The position numbers and the translations under genes are program-made. 64,000 nt of DNA from Rhodopseudomonas palustris (GTDB lineage Bacteria > Pseudomonadota > Alphaproteobacteria > Rhizobiales > Xanthobacteraceae). Below the pieces are notes generated by a model. It was not told where the DNA came from. It made no database searches and saw only the letters and a list, made by a program, of their open reading frames with translations. The stretch lies in the NCBI RefSeq assembly GCF_003031265.1, contig NZ_CP019966.1, positions 1,302,001 to 1,366,000 of the forward strand. The letters run 5' to 3'. Below are positions 27,495-37,995 of the stretch, in pieces (position 1 is the first letter of the stretch; every line of letters begins with the position of its first letter).

Positions 27495-28484
27495 ATGAAA
27501 GTGGTGCGGGCAGGGCTGCGGGTCGGGGGATACCTGCTGGGCGGGGTCGGTCTGGTGGCGCTGGCCTTTGCCGTAGCGATCGCCGTGCCGGTGACGAAGC
27601 CCGCGCCGCTGGCCTCGATCGACAAAGGCGCCCGAGCGGTCGATCGCAGCGCGATGCCGGCGCTGTCGCGGTTTCAGGCCCGCGACGGCACCGAGCTGGC
27701 CTACCGCCGCTACCAGCCACAGCAGGACGGACGCCGAGAAGTCGCAATCGTGGTCCACGGCTCGGCTGGCTCCAGCATTGCGGTGCATGCGCTGGCGCAG
27801 GCGCTCGCCGCGCGCGGCGTCGAGACCTTCGTGCCGGATATCCGCGGCCACGGCGGTTCAGGCACGCGCGGCGACATCGGCTATCGCGGCCAGCTCGGGG
27901 ATGACTTCGCCGATCTGGTCGCGATGGTGCAGGCGGCGCGGCCGGGCGCGCCGCTGGTTCTGGTCGGCCATTCCTCCGGCGGCGGCTTCGCGCTGCGAAT
28001 GGCGGGCTCGCCGGTCGGCGGAGCCATCGCCCGGACCGTGCTGCTGGCGCCTTATCTCGGCTACCGCGAACCGACCAATCGGCCCGGCAGCGGCGGCTGG
28101 GCCTCGCCTGACCTGCCGCGCATCATCGCGCTCGATGTGTTGCGCGGCTTCGGCGTCGCCTGCTGCGACCAGCTTCCGGTGGTGGCCTTTGCGGTCCCGG
28201 CGGGGTCGGAGAAATACGTCACCACAGCTTATTCGTTCCGGTTGCTGACCGGCTTCGGGCCGAGCCGCGATTTCCGCTCCGATCTCGCCGGCGCCACGAG
28301 CCCAATCACCGTCATGGTCGGCGCGGCTGATGAACTGATGCGCCCCGAGAACTATCAGTCCACGATGGGTGACCGCGTCAGCGTCAAGTTGCTGCCCGGC
28401 GTCGATCACATGGGCATCGTCGCCGATCCATCGGCGTTGTCGCGCATCGCCGATGTGGTCGTCGGCGCCGGAGCCGGCTCATGA
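27495..28484 (+). CDS. Alpha/beta hydrolase, serine-type, membrane-anchored
   Basis: A 329-residue protein with one N-terminal hydrophobic helix (residues 8-33), so probably inner-membrane-anchored with the enzyme outside. The hydrolase fold shows VVHGSAGSS (oxyanion site), IRGHGGSG, the nucleophile elbow GHSSGGGF (Ser near residue 158), the acid in VGAADELMRPE and the catalytic His in GVDHMGI near the end. It resembles serine-aminopeptidase/lysophospholipase S33 enzymes; the substrate is unknown. It is the first of three coupled genes (4-nt overlap with the next). Confidence 0.88.
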   Translation: MKVVRAGLRVGGYLLGGVGLVALAFAVAIAVPVTKPAPLASIDKGARAVDRSAMPALSRFQARDGTELAYRRYQPQQDGRREVAIVVHGSAGSSIAVHALAQALAARGVETFVPDIRGHGGSGTRGDIGYRGQLGDDFADLVAMVQAARPGAPLVLVGHSSGGGFALRMAGSPVGGAIARTVLLAPYLGYREPTNRPGSGGWASPDLPRIIALDVLRGFGVACCDQLPVVAFAVPAGSEKYVTTAYSFRLLTGFGPSRDFRSDLAGATSPITVMVGAADELMRPENYQSTMGDRVSVKLLPGVDHMGIVADPSALSRIADVVVGAGAGS

Positions 28485-29032
28485 GCAGTATCGACGCCAA
28501 GCAGGCCGCCGAGGCGCTGTCGGATATCGAGGTGATCGTTCGGCGGGTGCGCCGGTCGCGGATCTACCAGCTGACCAGCCTGATCCTGATGCAATGGGGC
28601 GCGCTGGTGCTCGCCGGCTATCTCGCTTCCTATCTGTGGCCGCGTTCCGCCGGCTGGCTCTGGGTCGCGGTCAACGCTATCGGCGTCTGCGGCACCTTTG
28701 CGATCGGCATGTTCGTGCGCCGGCGCAGCGGCGTTGGCTTCGACGTCCGGATTCCGCTCGCGCTCTTGCTGTTTTTCGCGTTCGGCTATCTCAACTGCTT
28801 TCTCGGCCATTTCGGCCCGCGCGAACTCGGCGTGTTCTGGCCGATCTATTTCATGATGGTGTACAGCATCGCCGGTCTTTGGGTCGGCCGTGCCTTCGTG
28901 GTGATCGGGGTCGCCATCATCGCGCTGACGCTGATCGGCTATGTCTTCAGCGGCGATTGGTTCGACCTGTGGATGGCGATGGTCAACGGCGGCGGGCTGA
29001 TCCTTGGCGGATTGTGGATGCGCCGGGATTGA
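28481..29032 (+). CDS. Integral membrane protein, function unknown
   Basis: A 183-residue protein with a cytoplasmic N-terminal helix (AAEALSDIEVIVRRVRRSRIY) and about five or six hydrophobic segments covering residues 28-175. No cofactor or transport motif is visible. It overlaps the hydrolase by 4 nt and is followed 2 nt later by a winged-helix regulator, so the three are one operon. Similar membrane-protein/regulator pairs exist in many bacteria, but this trio is not one I recognise. Confidence 0.85.
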   Translation: MSSIDAKQAAEALSDIEVIVRRVRRSRIYQLTSLILMQWGALVLAGYLASYLWPRSAGWLWVAVNAIGVCGTFAIGMFVRRRSGVGFDVRIPLALLLFFAFGYLNCFLGHFGPRELGVFWPIYFMMVYSIAGLWVGRAFVVIGVAIIALTLIGYVFSGDWFDLWMAMVNGGGLILGGLWMRRD

Positions 29033-29034
29033 TC

Positions 29035-29337
29035 ATGGCCGAACTCGACGACATCATTCACCAGCCGCTGCGGCTGAAGATCATGGCGGCGCTGAACGCG
29101 CTGCCGGAGCGCCAGGGACTCGAATTCGTCCGCCTGAAGAAGCTGACCGGGGCGACCGACGGCAATCTCGGGGCGCATATCGAGACGTTGGCGCGGGCCG
29201 GATATGTCGCGGTCGACAAAGCGTTCGTCGGCAAGAAGCCGCAGACCACGGTGACGGCGACCGCCGCCGGCCGTGCCGCCTTCGCCCGGCATGTTGCTGG
29301 CTTGCGCGAAATCATCGCCGGCAGCGCGCCGGAGTAG
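29035..29337 (+). CDS. Winged-helix transcriptional regulator
   Basis: A 100-residue DNA-binding protein. PLRLKIMAALNALPERQGLEFVRLKKLTGATDGNLGAHIETLARAGYV is a winged helix of the ArsR/MarR-like HTH_34 type, followed by the wing VDKAFVGKKPQTTVTATAAG and a short helix. The last gene of the hydrolase-membrane-regulator operon, it probably controls that operon. The small size leaves no separate ligand domain. Confidence 0.88.
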   Translation: MAELDDIIHQPLRLKIMAALNALPERQGLEFVRLKKLTGATDGNLGAHIETLARAGYVAVDKAFVGKKPQTTVTATAAGRAAFARHVAGLREIIAGSAPE

Positions 29338-29494
29338 CGATCTTGACCATTACGCCGCTGCGGGCCTATCGGGGCCGCCCGGCGGATCCGGCGGCGGTCT
29401 GAAGAAGCTGTGATAGCCGCACCGGCGATTGTTGCGGCAGCGGGCTGCCGTGTTACACCCTGCGCCAAACGGGCAATGGTGCGAGCTTCCCTTC

Positions 29495-30778
29495 ATGAAC
29501 ATCCTTCTCCTCGGCTCGGGCGGGCGCGAACATGCGCTGGCCTGGAAGATCGCGGCCTCGCCGCTGGTCACCACGCTGTGGTGCGCGCCGGGCAATGCCG
29601 GGATCGCTCGCGAGGCGACCTGCGTGGCGCTGGACGTCGGCAACCACCAGGCCGTGGTCGAGTTCTGCAAGGCCAATCAGGTCGACTTCGTGGTGGTCGG
29701 GCCGGAAGCGCCGCTCGCCGCCGGGATCGTCGACGATCTGGCCGCGGCCGGCATCAAGGCGTTCGGACCGAGCCGGACGGCGTCGCAGCTCGAAAGCTCC
29801 AAGGGCTTCACCAAGGATCTATGCAAGGCGCACAACATTCCGACCGCCGCCTATGAGCGGTTCGGCGATCCGAACGAAGCCAAGGCCTATATCCGCGCCC
29901 AGGGCGCGCCGATCGTGATCAAGGCCGACGGTCTTGCCGCCGGCAAGGGCGTCGTGGTGGCGAGCACGCTGGCCGAAGCGGAGGCCGCGATCGACATGAT
30001 GTTTGGCGGCGGCCTCGGCAATGCCGGCGTCGAAGTGGTGGTCGAGGATTTCCTGGTCGGCGAGGAGGCGTCGTTCTTCGTGCTGTGCGACGGCGAGCAC
30101 GCGCTGCCGCTTGCCACCGCGCAGGATCACAAGCGCGCCTATGACGGCGACAAGGGACCGAACACCGGCGGCATGGGGGCGTATTCGCCGGCGCCGGTGA
30201 TGACCGATGCGATCTGTCAGCAGGCGATGCAGCAGATCATCTACCCGACGCTGAAGGCCATGAAAGCGATGGGGGCGCCGTTCAAGGGCGTGCTGTTCGC
30301 CGGGCTGATGATCACCGAGGATGGTCCGCAGCTGATCGAATACAACGTCCGCTTCGGCGATCCGGAATGTCAGGTGCTGATGATCCGGATGAAGGACGAT
30401 ATCGTGCCGGCGCTGCTCGCCTGCGCCGACGGCCAGCTCTCGCATATCAGTCTGCGCTGGCACGACGAGCCGGCGCTGACCGTGGTGATGGCCGCCAAGG
30501 GCTATCCGGGCCATTACGAAAAGGGCACCCGCATCGCCGGGCTCGACCGTGCCGAGACGATTCCGGGCGTGCAGATCTTCCACGCCGGCACGGTGGCGTC
30601 GGGCGACTGGGTGCTCGCCAATGGCGGCCGGGTGCTTGCCGTGACCGCGTCGGCCAAGACCGTCGCCGAGGCACAGCGCCGCGCCTACGAGGCGATCGGC
30701 GTGATCAACTGGCCCGAAGGCTTCTGCCGCCGCGACATCGGCTGGCAGGCGGTGGCGCGGGAACGACGAGGGAAGTAG
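29495..30778 (+). CDS. purD: Phosphoribosylamine-glycine ligase
   Basis: An ATP-grasp enzyme of purine synthesis making glycinamide ribonucleotide. ATG at 29495 gives the canonical [18 protein letters not shown] start and 427 residues. It contains [28 protein letters not shown] (about 90-107), [14 protein letters not shown] (ATP loop near 143), [23 protein letters not shown] (near 210) and [13 protein letters not shown] [11 protein letters not shown] (about 285). Expressed as a single gene followed by a palindromic repeat. Confidence 0.97.
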   Translation: MNILLLGSGGREHALAWKIAASPLVTTLWCAPGNAGIAREATCVALDVGNHQAVVEFCKANQVDFVVVGPEAPLAAGIVDDLAAAGIKAFGPSRTASQLESSKGFTKDLCKAHNIPTAAYERFGDPNEAKAYIRAQGAPIVIKADGLAAGKGVVVASTLAEAEAAIDMMFGGGLGNAGVEVVVEDFLVGEEASFFVLCDGEHALPLATAQDHKRAYDGDKGPNTGGMGAYSPAPVMTDAICQQAMQQIIYPTLKAMKAMGAPFKGVLFAGLMITEDGPQLIEYNVRFGDPECQVLMIRMKDDIVPALLACADGQLSHISLRWHDEPALTVVMAAKGYPGHYEKGTRIAGLDRAETIPGVQIFHAGTVASGDWVLANGGRVLAVTASAKTVAEAQRRAYEAIGVINWPEGFCRRDIGWQAVARERRGK

Positions 30779-30811
30779 TTGCGTTAAGTATCGTAGTAAG
30801 ACCTGATACGT

Positions 30812-32268
<1,457 letters not shown>

Positions 32269-32434
32269 CGTCGTTCTTGGCTCGTCTCGACCCGAAAACT
32301 CTGCTAGGAGACCGACTTCAGCAAAAGTGGATGGCTGTTTTGCGTGACCATGCGCGTTTCAATCGGAGCGCGCGGCCTGCGAGCCGTTCCCGACTGCCTG
32401 AGCCCCATTTCGTGTTTCGATAGAAAGACCAGTC

Positions 32435-34567
32435 ATGCCCCGCGACACCCGTAAAGACAACGATTCTGCGCGCGGCCGCCGCGACCGGCAGGGCAGCAAA
32501 GGCAGTTTCGGCGGCAAAGCCGGCGCCGGTGGCAAGGGAGCGTTCGGCGGCAAGGGCCGCTCGGGCGCGGCCCGCGGGCCGGAGAAGAAGTTCGCCAAGC
32601 GCGCCGCCGAAGGCGCCGGCGAGGCCCGCGGCGAGAAGAGCTACGCCAAGAAGTCGTTCGGCGGCGATGCAAAGCGCTCGTCGTTCGGCGGCGAGGGCAA
32701 GCGGCCCTATGCCAAGCGCGACGGTGCCGCGCCGCGCCGCGACTTTTCCGACCGTCCGCGCCGCGAAGACGGTGAGGCGCCGCGTCCCCGTTTTGGCCGC
32801 GACGATAGGCCCGCGCGCAGCGGCGGCGATCGTGCCGAGCGGGGGCCGCGCAAGGAGTTTGGTGATCGGCCGAAGCGGGATTTCGGTGACCGCCCCAAGC
32901 GGGATTTTGCTGATCGGCCGAAGCGTCCGTTCCAGCGTGACGGCGAGCCTGGCCGCGACCGCGGTGACGAGAAGCCGTGGCGGGCCCGTGAGGATCGGCC
33001 GGCGCGTGCCGGGGGCGATCGCGACCGCAAGTTCGACAAGGGCGGCTTCGACAAGCCGCGGTTCTCGAAATCGCGTGACGACAAGCCGCGCTTCGATCGG
33101 GATCGGGAAGACAAGCCGCGGTTCGACAAGGCTCGCGGCGACAAGCCCAGGTTCGATCGTGGTGAGCGCTCGGACCGTCCGGAACGCGGCGGCGACCGGC
33201 CGAAATTCTCGCGCCCCCGCGACGGCGAGCGTGGCGAACAGCGTCCGTTCCGCGAACGCAGCTTTGATCGTCCCCGCGAGGATCGCCCGCGGAGTGACCG
33301 TCCCCGCAGCGACCGTCCGCGTGAGGATCGCCCGCAGCGCGACCGCGCCGCCAAGCACGGCGACTGGCACGAGCATCCGCGCAGCGAAGGCCGCGGCTTC
33401 GATCGTCCCCGCAAGGGTCGGGACGAGGAGCGCGGCTTCGATCGTCCGCGCCGCGACAATGAGGACGACAGCAGGGTCTTCGCCAAGCGTCCGGCGTTCG
33501 GCGGCCGCGGAGCGTTCCGCAAGCAGGATCCGGCAGCGGCCAAGCGTAAGCCAGCCGCTCCCGCGAAGTCCGACAAGGCCGGCGAGCGCATCGCCAAGGT
33601 GGTGGCGCGCGCCGGGCTGTGCTCGCGCCGCGATGCCGAGACGTGGATCACGGAAGGCCGTGTCACCGTCAATGGCAAGGTGATCGATTCACCGGCGCTC
33701 GACGTCAAAGCCAGCGACGTCATCACCATCGACGGCAAGCCGTTGCCGGAGCGCGAGCGCACGCGGCTGTTCCTGTATCACAAGCCGCGCGGGCTAATGA
33801 CGACCCACAGCGATCCGGAAGGCCGGCCGACGGTGTTCGATAATCTGCCCGAAGGCTTGCCGCGGCTGATCTCGATCGGCCGGCTCGACTTCAACACCGA
33901 GGGCCTGCTGCTGCTCACTAATGACGGCGGCCTGGCGCGCGCGCTCGAACTGCCCGAGACCGGCTGGCTGCGGCGCTACCGCGTCCGCGCCCACGGCGAA
34001 ATCACCCAGGCCCAGCTCGACGAATTGCAGAACGGCATCGAGGTCGACGGCGTGCAGTATGGCCCGATCGAGGCCAAGCTGGAGCGCGATCAGGGCGCCA
34101 ATGTCTGGCTGGTGTTCGCGATCCGCGAGGGCAAGAACCGCGAAGTCCGCAACGTGCTGGCGCATCTCGGCCTCGAAGTGAACCGGCTGATCCGCGTCTC
34201 CTACGGTCCGTTCCAACTGCTCGAGCTCGGCGAAGGCGAGGTCGACGAGGTCAAGACCCGCGTGCTGCGCGATCAGCTCGGCGAGAAGGTGATTGCGCTC
34301 GCCGGCTGCGACTTCGCCGGCCCGTCGCCGAGCGAGACCAAGCCGAAGCCGCGCGCCGGCAAGGTCGTGTCCGCCGAGGAGTGGGCGGTGGCCGAGGCTG
34401 CCCCCGCGCCGAAGAAGACGATTACCAAGCGCGGCGCGGTCGAAGATCGCAAGGGCCGCAAGGTCAAGGTCGAACGCACTGCCAGCGAAGGCGGCAATCG
34501 CCCGCTGTCGCGCGGCCCCGCCCGCCGCTACCACGGCAAACGCGACGCCGCGCCGCGGGACGAGTGA
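32435..34567 (+). CDS. RluB-type rRNA pseudouridine synthase with long RD-rich N-terminal region
   Basis: A 710-residue protein whose enzyme part is only the last third. Residues 1 to about 375 are a disordered, strongly basic/acidic low-complexity region made of DRPKRDF, DKPRFD and DRPRSDRP-type repeats. The S4 RNA-binding domain follows (ERIAKVVARAGLCSRRDAE, about 385), then the synthase domain with RLDFNTEGLLLLTNDG (catalytic Asp, about 487), RYRVRAHG and EGKNREVRNVLAHLGLEVNRLIR. A Lys/Arg tail ends it. The likely target is 23S rRNA U2605 or a nearby site. Confidence 0.9.
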   Translation: MPRDTRKDNDSARGRRDRQGSKGSFGGKAGAGGKGAFGGKGRSGAARGPEKKFAKRAAEGAGEARGEKSYAKKSFGGDAKRSSFGGEGKRPYAKRDGAAPRRDFSDRPRREDGEAPRPRFGRDDRPARSGGDRAERGPRKEFGDRPKRDFGDRPKRDFADRPKRPFQRDGEPGRDRGDEKPWRAREDRPARAGGDRDRKFDKGGFDKPRFSKSRDDKPRFDRDREDKPRFDKARGDKPRFDRGERSDRPERGGDRPKFSRPRDGERGEQRPFRERSFDRPREDRPRSDRPRSDRPREDRPQRDRAAKHGDWHEHPRSEGRGFDRPRKGRDEERGFDRPRRDNEDDSRVFAKRPAFGGRGAFRKQDPAAAKRKPAAPAKSDKAGERIAKVVARAGLCSRRDAETWITEGRVTVNGKVIDSPALDVKASDVITIDGKPLPERERTRLFLYHKPRGLMTTHSDPEGRPTVFDNLPEGLPRLISIGRLDFNTEGLLLLTNDGGLARALELPETGWLRRYRVRAHGEITQAQLDELQNGIEVDGVQYGPIEAKLERDQGANVWLVFAIREGKNREVRNVLAHLGLEVNRLIRVSYGPFQLLELGEGEVDEVKTRVLRDQLGEKVIALAGCDFAGPSPSETKPKPRAGKVVSAEEWAVAEAAPAPKKTITKRGAVEDRKGRKVKVERTASEGGNRPLSRGPARRYHGKRDAAPRDE

Positions 34568-34603
34568 GTTCGGTTTCATGCTGATCGACGGCACGGCGCT
34601 TGT

Positions 34604-34710
34604 GCTCCCTCCCCCCTTGCGGGGGAGGGTCGGGGTGGGGGGTAGCTACGAAGCAAGGTTTTGCTTGTGGACCCCCACCCCCGACCCCTCCCCGCAAGGG
34701 GGAGGGGAGC
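34604..34710. repeat. Palindromic intergenic repeat, family B
   Basis: A left arm (34605-34644, CTCCCTCCCCCCTTGCGGGG...) and a right arm (34671-34710) are inverted copies around a 26-nt centre. Each arm holds its own small CCCC-TTGC-GGGG hairpin. It lies 36 nt after the RluB-type gene and is its probable 3' end. Confidence 0.85.
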
Positions 34711-34756
34711 GCGCCTCGTTCGTTTCGAGCTACCTGCAATCTCTACGAGCACTCCC

Positions 34757-35320
34757 ATGCGCGTGATCGGCGGACGGCTGCGGGGGCGCAATCTGGTGGC
34801 GCCGACGTCGCGGGATATTCGGCCGACGGCGGACCGGTTGCGCGAGTCGGTGTTCAACATTCTGATGCACGCTTATGAGAATCCGCTGCTCGATGCGCGG
34901 GTGCTCGACCTGTTCGCCGGCACCGGCGCGCTGGGTATCGAGGCGTCGTCGCGTGGCGCTAAGTTCGTGCTGTTCGTCGACAACGGCGCCGAGGCGCGCG
35001 CATTGCTGCGCGCCAATGTCGAGGCGCTCGGGCTCGGCGGTGTCAGCAAAGTATATCGCCGCGATGCCGCCAATCTCGGGCCGGCGCATCCGGTCGAGCC
35101 GTTCGGCGTCGCGTTCCTCGATCCGCCATACCGCAAGCAGCTTGCGGAGGCTTCCCTCGCGTCGCTGCGCGACGGCGGCTGGCTGCTGCCGGGCGCGCTG
35201 GTGATCGTCGAGGAAGCCAAGGATGCTGGCTTCACGGCCCCGGCCGGCTACACCGAACTCGCCCGCCGCGCCTATGACGACACCGAGTTCACATTCCTGC
35301 GGTTCGGCGAGGGCGAGTAG
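34757..35320 (+). CDS. rsmD: 16S rRNA (guanine966-N2)-methyltransferase RsmD
   Basis: A 187-residue SAM-dependent enzyme acting on the assembled 30S subunit. ATG at 34757 gives the family start MRVIGGRLRGRNLVAP. The order of motifs is normal: RPTADRLRESVFNIL, VLDLFAGTGALGIEASSRGA (SAM site, about 46-65) and the catalytic LDPPY near 123. A T-run without stem follows the stop, then a palindromic repeat. Confidence 0.95.
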   Translation: MRVIGGRLRGRNLVAPTSRDIRPTADRLRESVFNILMHAYENPLLDARVLDLFAGTGALGIEASSRGAKFVLFVDNGAEARALLRANVEALGLGGVSKVYRRDAANLGPAHPVEPFGVAFLDPPYRKQLAEASLASLRDGGWLLPGALVIVEEAKDAGFTAPAGYTELARRAYDDTEFTFLRFGEGE

Positions 35321-35336
35321 TCCGTTTTTTTTCGAC

Positions 35337-35452
35337 GTCATTCCGGGGCGCTCGCAAAGCGAGCGAACCCGGAATCCAGAGGTTGTTTCGCACGGCGCAG
35401 AACAGGTCGAGATTCCGGGTTCGCGAACAGCGTTCGCGCCCCGGAATTACGG
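35337..35452. repeat. Palindromic intergenic repeat, family C, copy 1
   Basis: Outer arms ATTCCGGGG...AACCCGGAATC (35340-35377) and GATTCCGGGTT...CCCCGGAAT (35411-35448) are inverted copies. Each arm folds on itself through a different inner stem: CGCTCGC/GCGAGCG in the left and CGCGAAC/GTTCGCG in the right. Confidence 0.85.
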
Positions 35453-35465
35453 TGCGCGCAGGACC

Positions 35466-36488
35466 TTACAAATCCCCTGCGGCGATCCAGAACACTTCGG
35501 CTTCGGAGTCTTCGCTGTCGAGCCACAGCAGCGGGAGCTGAGGGAATTCGTCTTCGATCTGCGGCCGGCAGCGGCCGACTTCGCACAGTAGGCCGCCGTC
35601 CGGCGTCAAATGATCCTTCGCCTCGGCGAGGATGCGGCGGATGATCGTCAGACCATCGTCGCCGCCGTCGAACGCCATCGCCGGCTCGGCGCGGCATTCG
35701 GCCGGCAGGCTCGCCATTCCGTCGGCGTCGACGTAAGGCGGGTTGGTGATGATCAGGTCGTAATGCTCGTCGCCGAGCGGGCCGAACAGGTCGCCGTGAT
35801 ACAGGCTGACGCGATCGTCGAGCCGGTGTTCGGCGACGTTGCGGGTCGCGACCGCGAGTGCGTCCTTCGACAGGTCAACGGCGTCGACCGTCGCGTTCGG
35901 GAAGGCGTAGGCCGCGAGGATCGCCAGGCAGCCCGAACCGGTGCAGAGGTCGAGCACGCGCTCGACCGCCTCAGGCGCGTCGATCAGCGAGGTATCGCCG
36001 CCGTCGAAATGCGAGTCCAGCAATTCGCCGATATAGGAGCGCGGCACGATCACCCGCTCGTCGACGTAGAACTGCACACCGCGCATGTAGATCTTGTTCA
36101 CCAGATACGCCGCCGGCAGCCGCGCGGCGATCCGGCGCTCGATCAGGCCGAGGATCGCGGCAGCTTCACGCGCAGTGACGCGGGCGGAGGCGAACATCTC
36201 GAACTGATCGGGATGCAGGTGCAGCGTCTCGCCGATCAGGAACACGGCTTCGGCAATCGGATCGGTGGTGCCGTGCGCGAACACCACGCCGGCTTCGGCG
36301 AACCGGCTGACCGCGTAGCGGACGAAATCGAGCAGCGTCACCAGTTCGCCCGGCGCCACCTTCGGCGGCTTGGCGGCCGCGGCCTTCGGGGGCGCGCCGC
36401 GCCTGGCCGGCTTGGCCTTGGCGGATCTCGCCGTCGGTGCTTTCGGTTTGCCCGCCTTCTTGGTTGTCGCGGTCGCCTTCTTCGCCAT
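35466..36488 (-). CDS. prmB: Protein-(glutamine-N5) methyltransferase, PrmB family
   Basis: A 340-residue SAM-dependent enzyme related to PrmC/HemK; PrmB methylates a glutamine of ribosomal protein L3. ATG at 36488 gives a lysine/alanine-rich basic tail of about 45 residues, then a helical domain (TLLDFVRYAVSRFAEAG), then the catalytic part with VIVPRSYIGELL, VLDLCTGSGCLAILAAYAFP (SAM site, about 175-195) and NPPYVDADGM (glutamine-binding NPPY, near 248). The TGATG junction with moaE means translation is coupled. Confidence 0.93.
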   Translation of the reverse strand: MAKKATATTKKAGKPKAPTARSAKAKPARRGAPPKAAAAKPPKVAPGELVTLLDFVRYAVSRFAEAGVVFAHGTTDPIAEAVFLIGETLHLHPDQFEMFASARVTAREAAAILGLIERRIAARLPAAYLVNKIYMRGVQFYVDERVIVPRSYIGELLDSHFDGGDTSLIDAPEAVERVLDLCTGSGCLAILAAYAFPNATVDAVDLSKDALAVATRNVAEHRLDDRVSLYHGDLFGPLGDEHYDLIITNPPYVDADGMASLPAECRAEPAMAFDGGDDGLTIIRRILAEAKDHLTPDGGLLCEVGRCRPQIEDEFPQLPLLWLDSEDSEAEVFWIAAGDL

Positions 36489-36955
36489 CAATCCTTGCTC
36501 CATCGCGCCAGCGCGGCGTCGTCGCGGCTGTGCGCCTCGACCCAACGCGACTCGCCGGAGCGCTCCTCGCGCTTCCAGAACGGCGCGTTGGCCTTGAGAT
36601 AGTCCATCAGAAATTCCGCCGCCGCGAACGCCGCCTGGCGATGCGCCGAGGCGGTTAGCACCAGCACGATGTTGTCGCCCGGCACCAGCCGGCCGACGCG
36701 GTGGATGATCGTCAGCGCGGTGATCGGCCAGCGTTTGATCGCCTCATCGGCGTGGCGCTGGATCTCCTCCTCGGCCATGCCGGGATAGTGCTCCAGCGTC
36801 AGCGCCGCGACGGTGTCGTCGCCTTCGACGCCGCGGCACAGGCCGGTGAACGACACCACCGCGCCGATGTCGGTGCGGCCCTTCGTCATCGCCGCGGTCT
36901 CGGCGGCGAGATCGAAATCGGCTTCCTGAATACGGATGGTCACCGGAACGGTCAT
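36488..36955 (-). CDS. moaE: Molybdopterin synthase catalytic subunit
   Basis: A 155-residue subunit that, with MoaD, inserts dithiolene sulfur into molybdopterin. ATG at 36955 gives MTVPVTIRIQEADFD. It has GAVVSFTGLCRG, LEHYPGMAEEEI, IIHRVGRLVPGD and the active-site segment HRQAAFAAAEFLMDYLKANAPFWKRE with its conserved Lys residues. It starts 26 nt after moaD and overlaps prmB by one base (TGATG). Confidence 0.96.
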   Translation of the reverse strand: MTVPVTIRIQEADFDLAAETAAMTKGRTDIGAVVSFTGLCRGVEGDDTVAALTLEHYPGMAEEEIQRHADEAIKRWPITALTIIHRVGRLVPGDNIVLVLTASAHRQAAFAAAEFLMDYLKANAPFWKREERSGESRWVEAHSRDDAALARWSKD

Positions 36956-36981
36956 CGGATCATCCCGTGCGTTGCGCCGGC

Positions 36982-37233
36982 TCAGCCGCCGGTCATCGGC
37001 GGGAAGAACGCGACCTCGCGGGCGCCTTGGATCGGCGTCTCGGCGCGGACATGCGCGCGATCGATCGCGGCGCGGATCACGCCGGGTTTTTCGAACGCCA
37101 GCGCATAGCCGTCGCCGCGCGCCGCCAGCCACCCGATCAGGTCGGCGACCGTCGCGACCGCCGCCGGCGGCTCGACGGTCTCTTCGTCGACGCCGATCCG
37201 CTCGCGCACCCAGGCGAAATACTTCACCTTCAT
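36982..37233 (-). CDS. moaD: Molybdopterin synthase sulfur-carrier subunit
   Basis: An 83-residue ubiquitin-like sulfur carrier. It starts MKVKYFAWVRERIGV and ends with the required double glycine (PMTGG) that forms the thiocarboxylate. Its ATG overlaps the pgsA stop by 4 nt (ATGA), and moaE follows 26 nt later. Confidence 0.96.
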   Translation of the reverse strand: MKVKYFAWVRERIGVDEETVEPPAAVATVADLIGWLAARGDGYALAFEKPGVIRAAIDRAHVRAETPIQGAREVAFFPPMTGG

Positions 37234-37856
37234 GCCTGATCCTCTTCGATCAGATGGTGGATGCCGGCGCGGAAATAGTCGTAGCCGGTGTACATCGTCA
37301 GCAGCGCCGACAGCCACAGCAGCGAGACGCCGATCTCGGTGGTGAACGGCAGCACCTCGTCACCGGCTTCGCCCGCGAGCAGGAAGCCGATCGCGACCAG
37401 CTGTGCGGTGGTCTTCCACTTCGCCAGCCGGGTCACCGGCACGCTGACGCGGAGCGCGGCGAGATATTCGCGCAGCCCCGACACCAGGATCTCGCGGCAC
37501 AGAATCACGATGGCGGCCCACAGCGTCCAGCCGTGGATGATGCTGTCGGCGGCGAGCATCAGCAGGCAGGATGCTACCAGCAGCTTATCGGCGATCGGAT
37601 CGAGCATCCGGCCGAACGCCGACTGCTGATCCCAGATCCGGGCGAAATGGCCGTCGAGAAAATCGGTGATCGCCGCGGCGATGAACACCGCCAGGGCCAC
37701 CCAGCGCAGCGCCAGCGGACCGCCGAGGATCGACTGCGCGAAGATGCAGCCGACAACCACCGGGATCGCCGCGATGCGGGCATAGGTGAGGATGTTCGGA
37801 AGCGTCAGCGACGTCTTCGTTCCCCGCACCGGCGCTCTCGTCGAGACGTTGTTCAT
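37230..37856 (-). CDS. pgsA: CDP-diacylglycerol-glycerol-3-phosphate 3-phosphatidyltransferase
   Basis: A 208-residue inner-membrane enzyme making phosphatidylglycerol phosphate. The CDP-alcohol transferase motif is intact: DGHFAR then GRMLDPIAD (D-G-x2-A-R-x8-G-x3-D-x3-D, about residues 74-96). About four or five transmembrane helices. First of the four coupled genes pgsA-moaD-moaE-prmB. Confidence 0.96.
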   Translation of the reverse strand: MNNVSTRAPVRGTKTSLTLPNILTYARIAAIPVVVGCIFAQSILGGPLALRWVALAVFIAAAITDFLDGHFARIWDQQSAFGRMLDPIADKLLVASCLLMLAADSIIHGWTLWAAIVILCREILVSGLREYLAALRVSVPVTRLAKWKTTAQLVAIGFLLAGEAGDEVLPFTTEIGVSLLWLSALLTMYTGYDYFRAGIHHLIEEDQA

Positions 37857-37995
37857 CGTGACTTACCAATACTGCCCGCGACGGAAGGTCAACCTCCGAC
37901 CCGGCTGCTCTCGTTCCGTATCAGGAAAAGGTGAAATCCGCATTGGGCGCAGCCGCCTTCGGCGCCGCCGACTTTGGTCGGGGGCTGCCGGTGTG

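Noticed and set aside
35321..35336. T-run after rsmD as a terminator
   Set aside because: Eight T residues follow the stop but no stem precedes them; the family C palindrome just after is the better candidate.
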